Below are positions 23,316-35,887 of a stretch of DNA of 64,000 nt, piece by piece. Numbering within the stretch: the first letter of the stretch is position 1; each line of letters starts with the position of its first letter. This stretch comes from Diphasiastrum complanatum (Eukaryota; Streptophyta; Lycopodiopsida; Lycopodiales; Lycopodiaceae), in contig CM055106.1 of assembly GCA_029204225.1 (NCBI GenBank), positions 38,278,036 to 38,342,035 of the forward strand, read 5' to 3'. The notes beneath the pieces are model-generated. The model was not told the origin of the DNA and ran no database searches. It saw nothing but the letters and a program-made list of their open reading frames with translations. The translations under genes and the position numbers were made by a program.

Positions 23316-24414
23316 ATGATGCTATAAAAGTGTATAATTGACAGTTTAGTAACGTGAGACCGAAGGTATGCGAAGACGATTAAGAGTATCATTATACTTT
23401 GAGATAAGAAACTACAAGCCTTGAGCCATAACATATCCATCTCTCCATTGCTGGATAGAAAACTATTATAAACTATTAGAGCGTAGAAAGTAGATGTTTT
23501 TTCTGTCCATCGTTGTCCATCGCTGGACAGTAGGATGTTTTATGTAAAGCAAGAGAAGCATAAGCAGGCTAAAAAAGGTATGTTGTTGACAGTGTACCAA
23601 ACCAATCATTTTCATTATGAGAGAGAACCAACTATCCATTGTTGGACAGTGGCCATCCTCTATGTTTAGAAGAAGATAACTGATAGTATATGAAGGAGCC
23701 ACTCCATCGCTATCTATCAAAGCTTGAAAGGGGTTATTTAGAGTTGAAAAGATAGCGAATAGATCATCACTGCCACCTGACCCTTTGGGACTTTATGAAG
23801 GGTTGTGAAAAAAAAAATGATTGTCCATCATTGCTTAGTGAGGCAGGATGGACGTGTTTCCACAATCTAAAATGTGCTAGACTGTCCATCGCTGGACTTC
23901 CATACTTCAAAGCATAAAAAACTCATTCATACTTTTGTGTGATGAGCAAGCATTATCAATAGCTAAGGGCTATCAAAAAAATATCATCATGAGAGTAGAG
24001 CGCTGAGATAGCAATGTAAAAGAAAAAAGATGCTTACCGTATGATAGTACCTTGTTGATCCGTGAACTGATAGGGTGCACTTTCAACATGTAAGAGAGAA
24101 AAGAACTCTTCGCGGTGTTGTACAGAAAAAGCCTCGAAACTGCATGATCTTATAGTGTCATGCTGAGTGGTTTCTTGGAAGGTATGAGTGGGAGAGGGAA
24201 AATTAATTTCCCTCCAATTTAGGATTTAAAATTTACAAAGTCTTATAAAATGTTTTTGAATTTTAAGTGGGAAAACCACTTAGTTAAGAACCAAAAATTT
24301 TCTTATGCAAGGTAGAATGTTAAAAGGACCTTGTATATTTGGAAAAGCGGTATGTCTGTCATTGTCCACTAGTTTGGTAGTGAAGCAGGGTAAAATTGAA
24401 CAAAGGAGCATCCA
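23316..24414 (+). repeat. 1.1-kb dispersed repeat R, copy 1
   Basis: Direct repeat of 28390-29544. Shared landmarks include GACAGTTTAGTAACGTGAGA near the start, GAAACTGCATGATCTT and TTTCTTGGAAGGTATGA in the middle, and AAAGGACCTTGTATATTTGG near the end. Both copies stop at GGAGCATCCAT and pass directly into a dinucleotide microsatellite. No coding domain is clear on either strand. Copies differ by point changes and small insertions. Confidence 0.85.
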
Positions 24415-24416
24415 TA

Positions 24417-24539
<123 letters not shown>

Positions 24540-24588
24540 CCACCAACCAAGTTGCAGTTAGTGAATCCCTTCGGGGGCAGTTAGCTCC

Positions 24589-26066
24589 TCATAAGGGATA
24601 GCTAACTGCCCACCATAAGACAATCAATACTATGTGGTAAAGAGGAAGACAAACCTGGAAAAGACTCAGAGATAAGTAAATTTTGATGATAAGACAAAGT
24701 TTATCCCTCATAAATCCATTATTTTGAAAAGCGTCAACCAAAATTCCAACCTCTTTAATGAATGTATCTTGTTTGTTACAATAGTACATTGTGGCAATGA
24801 CCTATAAAACAATTACCTTATATGAATTATAGATTGGTCTATTTGAGGCCAAATGTATATATTGTAAATACGGAAAGGGTAGTTCTCTTCTTTTGCCAAA
24901 TATTGAGAGGCATATAAGACCAGAGTTTTGATTAAAGACAATAGATATATTTAAAAAGTTGATCTTGTTACCTTTTGATGTTTTTCTTTCTATTTCTAAA
25001 AGGTCTAAGGGATAGATCCAGAATGGGTTTTCAAGAGTTTCTGTCTGTGTTTTATCCAAAAAGAGCTTGATAATGAAGCAGATATCATCAATGTATCTGA
25101 ATGAATGTCGAAAGTCATTCGTGAAAGAGCTGAGGCCTAATTTAGCAAGTTCCTTTATAATTGTGCTTCAAAGAAAAATAAATACCAATTACACCAAGTA
25201 GCTGAACAAGAAAAACCCATAGAAATACCACACGTACTTGTCTCCAGGTTTTGTTCCCTAGTCTGACAATACAGTTATCAATCAAGAGATTGTTCCATTG
25301 ATAGAGTAGATTTATATCAAGAGTGTGTCATTCTTGTGATTGTTTTTTATCCCATGACCATTTGAAAACTTCGCGTACGTGATTCCATTTGTAATAAATA
25401 AGATCATGTTTGGAATGTTTAAAGACATATTTTATTGTCTTTTCCATGACAGTTCGTAGTCTTTTTGGACCATTTAAAGGTATGTGAGATATCTGCAACC
25501 CATATATTGGTAATCAAAGATGGTAGATTCAGATAGAAATTCATAGATGACTCACATTGCCAATGTAAAATCGTATCTGCTCTTAGGATACTCTTGTATG
25601 TATTCGCCTTAAGGCCTGCACCTTCCATGAGGAATGGTGACAGCATACCAAGAGCTCTTGTGAGAAATTTGGCAAGCTTGGTAAAGCAGCAATCGTGAGC
25701 ATTGGTAATCCATCTAAATGAATCTTTGTGGGTTATAAAAATGCAGAGGAGGTAAGGTAGAGAATTATTCCCCAAGAAGATTTTTGGTAGAGAATTGGTA
25801 GTAATGTCCGTTATGTATGACATAGAATCCTCAACAAAGTTAGATTGATCATTGGGAAAAGGAGTGAAATCTGGACTGTTGAGTCTTTTTATGGCCATTT
25901 TCAATGCAAAGAATTTACACATAAAATAGGGGTTATGTTGTGCTTTATCGATACCATTAACATAAAGAAAGTTGGTAAGCCATTGCAGTTCATCATTGAC
26001 AATTCTATTCTTAGAAAGTATTTTAATATTTCTATGAAGCCATTTACCCTTTCTAATATAATTCAA
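24589..26066 (-). pseudogene. Penelope-like retroelement reverse transcriptase
   Basis: Minus-strand order of landmarks: in 25419-26066 a CKFFALKMAIKRL segment, then FRWITNAHDCCFTKLAKFL, matching the R-x-I-T/x-N...LAK+L block of Penelope-like RTs. Near 25225-25255 GISMGFSCSATW corresponds to the (I/V)PMG block. The catalytic RYIDD has YIDD at 25086-25097. In 24802-25059 INFLNISIVFN and GKRRELPFPYLQYIHLASNR follow, the usual FLD+ and YI..+SNRP stretch. In 24589-24789 a KEVGILVDAFQNNGF segment follows. At least three frame changes and several stops break it. No GIY-YIG nuclease was found before the microsatellite at 24538, so the element is either endonuclease-less or truncated there. The LTR-type domain order and PBS are absent, and the block order excludes LINE and LTR RTs. 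Confidence 0.7.
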
Positions 26067-27559
26067 TGCGACATTTTTACAAAATCAGCATGTTTTTTTT
26101 TTTTTCAGTTTCGTCTAAAGATACATAAAAAGGCAAAAGTCCCATAAGTTTAATCCAACCGAGTTCCAGAACAACTTCATTCACATTAGTTTGTCTTAGA
26201 GTTATTGGTTTAGGCCTTTTTCCAACGACTTTCATAAGAGAGAACGCTTAACAATATTACAATCTGTGCATACGACATGGCCAAATTTTTCCAAGATAAA
26301 TTTTTTGAAACGATTGAAAGTATGACATTGACAGGAATGAAGGTTTTAAAGCCTTTATTCATAATCCGAAAAGGTTAAGTATAGCTGAAAAGTAAACTAC
26401 AGCACTATAAAACTCTATAAAGCATAACCACTTTCAAGACGTCCAGCTGATACCTACCACCATCCCACAAAACAAAACTGCTCAAGTTAGTCTAATGAAG
26501 AAAACATGTGTCATGGCTGCACGTTAGTTGTTATTCATGTCCAAAAGAAATTATACTACTTGACAACTTTAATTAGCAATTTAAATCATAGTCCAATCTT
26601 CCCAAACAAGCAATATTTTAACGATAGGCCAAGCCGTTATACCACCGTCTCAGGGTGAGTGCCATGCTGATCAGTTTACGAGCAGTTGGTCCATATCAAC
26701 TCTTTTTTAGTCATAAAAGAATATGAAAAGTTTTAACCGTTTATTTTTTTCTTAGCCAAAAGACTTGGTGTGGACAAGTGTGCTGGTGTTAGAGCAAATC
26801 CATGCTATGCTAACCCAAGTGACCCTTACAGGGCACGCACTATTGTCCATACTCCTGAGCATATCCATGCTTTCCAGTTGTATCTCACCAATAGTCTAAA
26901 GTAGCACTAAAAAGGGTAAAGTTAAGTATTACCATGATTGGTATACATGAATCACATAACAACCATGGTATAAGAACACTACATCGGAAAGATATCATTA
27001 ACTCTTAGTAAGAGACTTCCAATGTTTATACTAGGTATTAGGGTAGATCCATGCCATTCTAATCCTTTCGTAACTCGTACACATATCCATGTTGTCTAAG
27101 ATCGTATTATTGGAGTCCTTACTATTTAGTTTTTTGACAAGGATTTTATTTCAAGGCAAGTTCATTCGATTTGCATACAAGATTAGATGTGGTGTTATGT
27201 CGTTTCTTTTTTCAAAAATAAAAAGAAAAGAGAAATTGTGTAGAAGAGTGATATATATTAAAGCTATACAAAACTGAACATACCATGCTTGCTAAAGTTG
27301 CGTAGGGTTTGCACATTGTTGTTTATATGAGAGGATTCTTTCTCTTTGGAACATAGAAAACCAAAAGATATACTTTTAAGCACATGATTGTTTTTAAAGA
27401 GTTACGAAAAAAACGTTTATAAGAAGTATTCGGAGTGTACTAGATAACTTGCTTTATAGAGATTCGGTTGGTACCATACCTTTTCTTTGTCAATTTTTAG
27501 ACAAAAAGGACAAATATTGATTGTACTATCAATCATTAAGAGTTATTGATTACTTAATC
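26067..27559. other. AT-rich spacer, no gene recognised
   Basis: Contains a T tract at about 26091 and two similar short blocks (a GATCCATGC-type string near 26795 and 27045, each followed by ATATCCATG). It may include the upstream part of the Penelope-like element, but nothing codes recognisably. Confidence 0.3.
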
Positions 27560-28389
27560 CAAAGATCTATCAAGTTCTAGATGTTAGATCTTGATCTAGA
27601 TGCTTTACACTATGATTTAAGCAAGAGCAATGGATCAAATGATCAAACACATGGATGGGCGGCCTCACACGTGTGGAGGACAGTACCTGTACGGCCTGTT
27701 TACAGAGAGTAAAGTACATTAACCTACAAATGCATTTCATTCATCAAAATTCAAAACATGTGGAAATCTCAACAAAACTAGAATTTGCCAATGTCACATC
27801 AACTTCTTATTGATTTGGTTGATCTCTTTATAGATCAAGTACATCCACGAGCTGTGTACTGTCCAACAGGCCTTCACACGTGTGAAGAGTGCCTAGTCAT
27901 CCAGATCCACCAATGGGAGTCATATATGCTCATTTCCCAAAGTTGACTATTCTCTTTGGCTAGAAAACAAAAAACTAGTCTTCCACATTTATAGGAATAT
28001 TCCCTATAAAATAGGATCTAATGGAATCTTCCTATCTTATCTTCTAGAAGCTTATCCACACATGTGAATGGTATCTTGACATGTGTGAGTAATAACTCAT
28101 TCACATGGAAGTCCAATCTATTTACAAAAAGTTTGACCAATTTGACCATTTTCAAGATTCTACTCAAAAGTAGATCAAGCTAAAACCAATCTAACTTAAT
28201 AAAAATGACTTATTTACATTCTTTCACACGTGGGAACAGACTCCACACGTGTGAGATCCTATCAAGCTCAAATAACTTGAGATCTACAAGATACAACAAG
28301 TTGGAAGTGATATTTTAACATTCTTTGAGGTAGATAGTGTTTGGTTAGAATGTGAACCAAACCGTAGATAGAAGAGGCCGGAGCAGTAA
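27560..28389. repeat. Dispersed repeat with CACACGTGTG palindromes, copy 2
   Basis: Palindromes occur at 27666-27675, 27873-27886 (TTCACACGTGTGAA, perfect) and 28244-28253, and the 33-bp block at 28222-28254 recurs at 13590-13622. CACGTG is a G-box core, but with no gene nearby a regulatory role is not supported. Confidence 0.45.
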
Positions 28390-29542
28390 GATGATGCTAC
28401 ATTATAAAATATTGACAGTTTAGTAACGTGAGACCGAAGGTATCCGAAGACGATTAAGAGTATCATTATACTTTGAGATTAGAAACTACAAGCCTTGAGC
28501 CATAACGTATCCATCTCTCCATCATTGGATAGAAAAGGATACTTATATAGAAAGTATAAAAAATGAAAGCTTATGTTTGTTGTCCATCGCTGGACGGTAA
28601 GCCATTGACTGTTACAAACCATTAGAGCACAGAAAGTAGATGCTCCTACTGTCCAGCAGGATGTTTTATGTAAAACAAGAGAAGCATAAGCAGGTTAAAA
28701 AATATATGTTGTGGACAACGTATCAAACCAATCATTTTCATTATGAGAGAGAACCAACTGTCCATCATTGGACAACAACCATCCTCTATGTTTAAACGAA
28801 GCTAACTGATAGTATATGAAGGAACCACTCCATTGTTATCTATCAAAGCTTGAAAGAGCATATTTTAAGCTGAAAAGGTAGCAAACAGATCATTGTTGTC
28901 ACCTGACCCTTTGGGACCTTATGAAGGGTTGTGAAAAAAAGAATGATTGTCTATCACTGCTTAGTGAAACAAGATGGACGTGTTTTCACAATCTAAAATG
29001 CACTGGAGTTGTCCATCGCTGGACTTCCATACTTCAAAGCATAAAAAAACTCATTCATACTTTTGTGTGATAAGCAAACATTATCAATAGCTAAGGGCTA
29101 TCAAAAAAATATCATCATAAGAGTAGAGCGTTGAGATAGCAATGTAAAAGAAGAAAGATGCTTACCGTATGATAGTACCTTGTTGATCCGTGAACTAATA
29201 GGTCGCACTTTCAGCATGTAAGAAAGAAAAGAACTCTTCACGGTGGTGTAAAGAAAAAGCCTCGAAACTGCATGATCTTCTAGTGTCATGCTAAGTGGTT
29301 TCTTGGAAGGTATGACTGGGAGAGGGAGAATTAATTTCCCTCCAATTTAGGATTTAAAATTTAAAAAGTCTTATAAAATGTTTTTGAATTTTAAGTGGAA
29401 AAACCACTTAGTTAAGAACCAAACCTTTTCTTATGCAAGTGTAGAATGTTAAAAGGACCTTGTATATTTGGAAAAGCGGTATGTTTGTCGTTGTCCACTA
29501 GTTTGGTAGTGAAGCAGGATAAAACTGAACGACGGAGCATCC

Positions 29543-29544
<2 letters not shown>
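28390..29544 (+). repeat. 1.1-kb dispersed repeat R, copy 2
   Basis: Same orientation as 23316-24414 and ends at the same GGAGCATCCAT before a (GA)n tract. It carries an extra segment at about 28529-28620 absent from copy 1. What follows the microsatellite is unrelated to what follows copy 1, so the element end is at or in the microsatellite. Confidence 0.85.

Positions 29545-29612
<68 letters not shown>
29545..29612 (+). repeat. (GA)n microsatellite
   Basis: About 34 uninterrupted GA units at the right end of repeat R copy 2. Confidence 0.98.
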
Positions 29613-29614
<2 letters not shown>

Positions 29615-31502
29615 CTTCAAGGTTGTTTTGAGTGTTTCATTGTACATTGTAATATGTATGGTGTGACATTAATGTTTTGAGTGACGAGTAACAATGATCA
29701 ATCTTTCTAGTCATGTATAGAAGTTGGTAGTTACTACCTAATGTCACAAATGATATCAAATAGACCATAGCTAGAACTACAGTCAATAGATGAATCAAAA
29801 ATCCTAAACCATAGGTGACAAATATTGTTAGGTAACAAGACCCAAAAGTTGCATGTCATGATTCAAATTTCACTATCAATTAATCATGAATTATAATGTA
29901 CATGTCACCCATTAACACTAAGAAAGCACTTGTTATTGACATAATCAAAGAGTAGAAACTAAGGGGGGGGGGGAGGGGGAAACCCTAAAATCGATTCGCC
30001 AATTGGAACCTCGAGAAGCCGATTTTTTCTGATTTAAACTCAGTTCAAAAAGGCAATTCAAGGTACCATAAAACATTGAAGGGATATGGATCATGAATAC
30101 AAAGTAGTGTAGACATGATATTGCAACAACACTTGTGGTCTCTACAAGTTGGAGAGTTAAAAATGACTATGCTGTCATAGAGTCATGTTCCATGAATATT
30201 TTGTTTAGTGTGGAGTAAATGACATTAGTTATTGAGCGAGAGAGTTGAAATAGCAATAATTAACATATAAGAATATGATGTCATATTTGATGGCAATTTT
30301 CTCTTTCTACTTTTCAAGACAATGGGCAGATCCTTCTCAAGCCCTTTGTTGCTATTAATTAAACTCACTTGTACTTGCATTAACTTAGTGTAGAAATACA
30401 TGGTTTTGTGATGTGAGAGCACTGTGTTTCTTGTCCTGAAGTGCTTATAATAGTATTGTGGTAATTGCATCAATCAATAACGTTTTGTCAATTGTTTTGT
30501 CCTTTGATATTGAGTTCTAAGCACATCTCATGCACTCCTCACTAATACGATGTCAGTCACAAAAATCCTTATGTGATCTTTCATCATGTCACTCTACTTA
30601 AGACATTGGTTTACAAAGATTATAATTTTCACCCAAAAAAAATTAAAACTTGCTTAATCTTTTGATTGAGAAATTTTAGCAAAACTTGATGCTGGCACAA
30701 TGCGTGACGTTCAACCTAGAAGCACGTCATGCTTTATTGTAATATTCTCATTGAAGTAAATTCTATCACTATTTGCTTTCGAGTAATGCTGTTTCTAAAA
30801 AATTGAGAACTTCAATCATTCCCAACTAAATTCTTGTCCAAAATGTAAATCTAATGTAGTAGAAGGAATCATCTTTGCCTACGAAGACATGACCAATTTG
30901 ATCCACCACAACTCTGAATGAACAAAGAACTTGTTCGATAGCTTGTCACCGCCTTGCCTACTAAAAAATGCAACCATTCTTGTATTCACTTTGATAAAAA
31001 GTTCACAATCAAATAGATCACTTTAAAATGCATCCAAAACTAAGAAGAAAAAAGTACTAAATACAATATCTAAGTTGCATTGACCCATAAAGGAGTAATT
31101 GTTATGGCTCTAATAGGTACTAGATTTATAAGCTTAACAAACTAAAAAAAATAAACAATAGAAAAAGGATACTAATGCACCATTCATGTTCATGTTCTTG
31201 AATGCAATCTTTGTAGTCTTTTTTCACCTACCATGAATCACCTATATTTGCTCAATTGGCCATGTACGTCATGAGACGACTCATGACAAAATTGTCTTTA
31301 AAAATTGAACCATTAAATACCATTACACTTACAATGTATCTTTACAATTATAGAATTGAGTTTTATAGGCCAAATTTATACTCATCTTGGTACTTCATAG
31401 TAGCTAGCCAACTCATGGCAAAATGTAGACACAAATAAAACTTGCAAAATAAATCATTAGGTATAGAAAAATACAATTGCTGATCAATTCCTATTGTCAT
31501 TC
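29613..31502. other. AT-rich spacer, no gene recognised
   Basis: Only short open frames. A run of 11 G, an A and 5 G lies at about 29963-29979, followed by AAACCCTAAA. No domain was found on either strand. Confidence 0.35.
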
Positions 31503-32335
31503 ATATAAAAAGATTTAATATTGCTGAGAGAAATTCTACAACTATAAAGACAGACTAGGGATACCTACTACTATTGAGCAATGTAGTAAAAGGCAACCTT
31601 CTTTACCTTTGATTCATCTTATGCACAAGTTGACTTTGTAGCCTAGAGCAATGCTACATTTAAGCCCATCTAATTGAAAGTAAGTACACCACAACAATCT
31701 GAATTGCATTCATTTGCACAAGAATTCAACACTACAAGCTCAAAGGTGACATTATCATAGGCCTAGACATCACTAATTTATTTTTAGTACATTGAAGGGC
31801 TTATCATGGATCTTGTATTTTGCAAGCCTTTTATTAGATTAGATAGCCAATATCATCCATCACCAATGGTTCTATCAAAGCACAAGCTAAAAAAGTTTAG
31901 GCTGTATATAGTTTTATAAAGCACTGCTAAACTCATTGCATTTTTAAAGTTATAAAAAGATTTAACATTGTTGAGTGAAATTCTAAAACTAAAAACACAG
32001 ATTAGGCATACCTACTATTAAGCAATGTAGTAAAAGGCAACCTTCTTTACTTTGATTCATTTTATGCACAAGTTGAATTTGTAGCCTAGAGCACTGATAC
32101 ATTTAAGTACACCGCAACAATCTGAATTGTGACATTATCAAAGGCCTATACATCACCAATTTGTTTTGAGATTGAAGGGCATGTCATGGATCTTGTATTT
32201 TGCAAGTCTACAATTAGATTAGATAGCCAATATCATCCATCACCAATGGTTCTATCAAAGCACAAGCTAGAAAAGTTTAGGTTGTATATAGTTTTATAAA
32301 GCAATGCTAAACTCATTGCATTTTGAAAGTTATAA
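31503..32335 (+). repeat. Tandem duplication, two units of about 450 and 380 bp
   Basis: Unit 1 is 31503-31952 and unit 2 is 31953-32335. Shared blocks include AGCAATGTAGTAAAAGGCAA, ATGGATCTTGTATTTTGCAA and ATCCATCACCAATGGTTC. Unit 2 has lost several short stretches. Non-coding. Confidence 0.85.
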
Positions 32336-32840
32336 ATTTAAATTATAAACCCAATACAAAAAAAGAATAGTACGAACTATATAATATATCACAACTTTGG
32401 CTTTACTTTGCTCCAATTAAGTATTTTAATTACTCCTATACCAAAGCAATCAAAAAGTCCAGAGGTAGGCAATAGATACATTCAATGACTTTTTAATGGT
32501 CGTAGTGCGAACATGGAAAGATTTGATACCATGTACTTTCAAGTGATTGTTGAGAGGTGAACATGCCATAAGTTTTAGAAAGCAACGCTTAGCTCGTTGC
32601 ATTTTAAAAGGTTAAAAATTGAAAGTACAAATCCAATACAAAAAAGCATAGGAACTATGTAACGTGCAGCTTTAGTTTGGTTTAATGAAGCATTTTACAG
32701 TTCTATAACAAAGCAATCAAAAAGCCAAGATAGGTAGGTAGTATATACAACTCATTTCAAGGACAAAGTTGTCACATAAAAATGTTTGATACCATGAACT
32801 TACAAGCGATTAGAATGGTGATTGTTGACATTTAACATGC
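32283..32840 (+). repeat. Second tandem duplication, units of about 290 and 270 bp
   Basis: Starts inside the end of the preceding duplication. Shared blocks include CTCATTGCATTT/CTCGTTGCATTT, AAAGCAATCAAAAAG and GATACCATG followed by CAAG(T/C)GATT. Divergence is greater than in 31503-32335. Confidence 0.65.
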
Positions 32841-34193
32841 CCATCCCAAGTAGGATATATCCAACAAAAAAGAGTATCATACACCCAAGGAAATGACTAC
32901 TCAAACAATTTCTACTTTCTATATATAACCTCAAAAGCACAACCACAAAGTTCAATGGATAAATTGTCAAGCTGTAAAATTTGATGCATCAAATCAATCC
33001 AACACTAACTCAAGACAAGCATGCAATGAAACAATCGAAAAATAAATACCTCAACATCTTTTATAAAATAGATCAATGAACAATTTACATAGATTACAAA
33101 GTTTGAACTCCACAATTAGCTACATCAACTACTACAAGAACTAGGTTAAACTTTCAAAAGAAGAGGATTAAATACATACCTCATTTGTGATTAATATAGA
33201 CTTTTGGGCTAAATACATGTATGTAGCAATCATTACAAGATTATACCTTAATGTCATTCTAGATTAAGATCTTTAACCAGCTCAACCTAAGTCTCAAATT
33301 ACTTTGTAAAGTATTAGCATAATAAGGTTCCAAATCCTAACAAGTTCATTTTCAAATAGTCTCACAAGGATTTTGAGATTTGCATATCCTTTTTCCAATG
33401 TTTGCAACGCAATGCACCAAGTTAAGACAAATATCTCAAGATTACTAAAAGCCAATAAGTTAAGCCACTAAATGGTTAAACAAGCATATGGAGCAAATTA
33501 ACAAGCATAGTCCAATCAAAATCTTTTATAAAACCATTCCAGATACCAATATTAGCATAAACATCTATGACACTTGTTCTTTAGTTACCTTAGCTCCTAG
33601 CAATTTAAAATTTGGGATTGACCTCCAATTTTATCACCTTCATCTATATACCACACCTATTCGGTATTCCAACAAGCTTGTCATAAACCTAAAGCAAGGA
33701 GGTTAAGAAGTTTTTTTTTGGAAAAGGGAAAACAAGATTTTGAAGGAGAAAATCTATATGAATCTACCACACCTCATTTCGTTTACCCCTCCTGTCAATC
33801 ACGGTAGATCAAAAGGCAAAACGCAAGGTCATATGCCATTCTCCCTCAAATTAAATTAGAAATAAATAGTAATAGAAAGAAATTTCATTCATTTTTATTA
33901 GCATTGTTGTGAAAGAATACTATTGCATGGGTGTTGTCAACCACCACAAGTATGGCATAATAAATTATCTAACTTGAGGGACTCTTGGCATTATCTATGG
34001 AATATTAGGACATCAATTTTTATAACAAATATCTATTGTTTGATGTTATAACAATTAATACAAGCAGCTTTCAAAAATAGTTGTGGGCCATCGGGCAAGG
34101 TCAATGAAAATCTAACCAAGTTCTAGCTAGATGTAAAAGATGAGAATTAGAATGATTATGCCACAACAAAACCTAATTGTCAAATGGCAACGC
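32841..34193. other. AT-rich spacer, no gene recognised
   Basis: Only short open frames (for example 33488-33706) without a recognisable domain, and no repeat ends found. Confidence 0.35.
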
Positions 34194-34640
34194 AAGAGGA
34201 TGTGATCACCTAGAGAAGCAATTTCATGATCCATTCTTAAACTCGACAAGATCCACTAGAAGCCTATCCATTTAGAATCTTAGCATTTAACAACACCTAC
34301 AATTCAACTAGAACTAATTAAAGACAAGAGGATGTGATCACCTAGAAAAGCAATTAATTTCAAGATCAATTCTTATACTCAACAGGAGATCCACTAGAGC
34401 CTAGAATCTTAGGCTATGACAACACCTGAAATTCAACAAAAACGAATTGAAGGCAAGAGGATGTGATCACCTAGAAAAGCAATTTTGAGATCTATTCTTA
34501 AAATAAAAAACATACACTGCTTTGGTGTGACAACACCTAGAATTCAACTAATTCTAACTAAAGGCAAGAGGACGTGATCACCTAGAAAAGAAATTTCATG
34601 ATCCACTCCTCAACTCAACAATAAAAAAGATGCACTAACT
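34194..34640 (+). repeat. Tandem repeat, four units of about 111-132 bp
   Basis: The block AAGAGGATGTGATCACCTAG recurs at 34194, 34326, 34455 and 34566 (the last with GACGTG). Units also share CCACTAGA and ACAACACCTA(C/G)AATTCAAC. GTGATCAC in the block is a perfect 8-bp palindrome. Non-coding. Confidence 0.85.
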
Positions 34641-34759
34641 ACTTTTGTGTCAAATAAGCTATGGTTCACAGCCAACAGCTTTCAAACAAGCAAGCTCCTA
34701 ATATTGGCAACTTATCCAGTATTTTGAGAAAAAAATTACCATTAGATATGTTGTCTTAA

Positions 34760-35013
34760 GCCAAAATCTCCACTAGAATCTCTAATAGACCTTTGGTTTT
34801 TGATTGTAGTCCCAATTCTCTTTTCTAGCAATCTCATAACTTGCAATGCTTTATACTAAGAAGTCAAAGCCTCAACCGATGCGTTAGTCAAAATCTCCAC
34901 TAGAATCTCTAGTAGGCCTTTGGTTTTTTATTGTAGTCCCAATTCTCTTTTATAGTAATCTCGTGACTTGCAACGCTTTATACTAAGAAGCCGAATCCTC
35001 AACAGATGCTTTA
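34760..35013 (+). repeat. Tandem duplication, two units of 127 bp
   Basis: Unit 1 begins at 34760 and unit 2 at 34887. They share AAAATCTCCACTAGAATCTC and ATTGTAGTCCCAATTCTCTT, differing at roughly one base in ten. Confidence 0.85.
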
Positions 35014-35887
35014 GGGATAACCATGCATGACATCAAGACTACATCAAAGCATTCACATATGAGATGGAATATGGATAACATGTGGTATAGATCTATCAAT
35101 CCAATTAGAGTTGATGTAATTGGTCTTCTTTGGACAAAGCAAAGCAGGCCATTTGTTTAGTTTGGAAATAACACTGATGTAAAAGATCATTTTTCGGTTA
35201 ATTGTTAAAGTAAACTGCAGAAGCACAAATGAACTGCCCTAGGACAGTCCATCTTAACCCTGAGGGAGGACTCCTGCATGGATGGATATAATGCTATCAC
35301 TATGCCCAATCGCAACTCCCAAATCTAAAGGGAACTACGTATTTTGCACTAGATGCAAGCACAACAACAAAAGCAAATCAACTGCAAGCAATGCAACATG
35401 TCTTATAAACCACATAATCATGTAATACCAGAAAATGTTCTCCCTCCCATGCATGATAGACTTTATCTGAATAAGAGGCTTCCCTGATATCAATAGTAAA
35501 CTCGAAGTCTCTTTAAAGTAACGTGTTTATTATCTTACCATACCAGAGCAAGTGAAACTATATTTGAATGCAGCAGATTCCCAGAAACATCTTTAAATTG
35601 CTGTTTAGATACTGCATACTTCAAATCTAGTCAGATAGTATCACCGCAAACAAAACAGTTACTCAGTTCAAAGCTATTGGCTTCTCCAAGTATCACATAC
35701 CACCATAAGATACGAGTTGCCTCGTCACTCCTCATCTTCCGCTAGCTGAACCATGCAACGGGTTTAGACCATATCAGAACCACCTTGACGCTACATCCTG
35801 CACAGATTAGATTATGCATTTAGATCAGACACGTTTTCACTGAGAATTTGCGGCTTGCAGTTCTGCAGCATTGACTGCTGCTTGAAC
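35014..35887. other. 3' flank of the BZR-type gene
   Basis: No further coding exon was seen. As the region immediately downstream of the minus-strand BZR-type CDS it should hold the 3' UTR. A TTTATT (AATAAA on the minus strand) lies at about 35526. No beta-amylase-like sequence was found here, which matters because related BZR domains are fused to one. Confidence 0.45.

Noticed and set aside
23316-24414. Hammerhead ribozyme, as found in some Penelope-like elements and retrozymes
   Set aside because: I looked for the CTGATGA core with a downstream GAAA on both strands of repeat R and did not find a convincing pair.
29963-29995. G-run followed by AAACCCTAAA as a telomere-repeat insertion
   Set aside because: Only one telomere-like unit is present. 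A telo-box in a promoter is possible but no gene follows.
32526-32800. Two TTGATACCATG sites as primer binding sites
   Set aside because: They are duplicated by the local tandem duplication and neither has an LTR edge or internal coding sequence next to it.
34194-34640. Regularly spaced AAGAGGATGTGATCACCTAG blocks as a CRISPR or regulatory array
   Set aside because: The spacers are themselves repeated, so it is a simple tandem repeat of about 120 bp.
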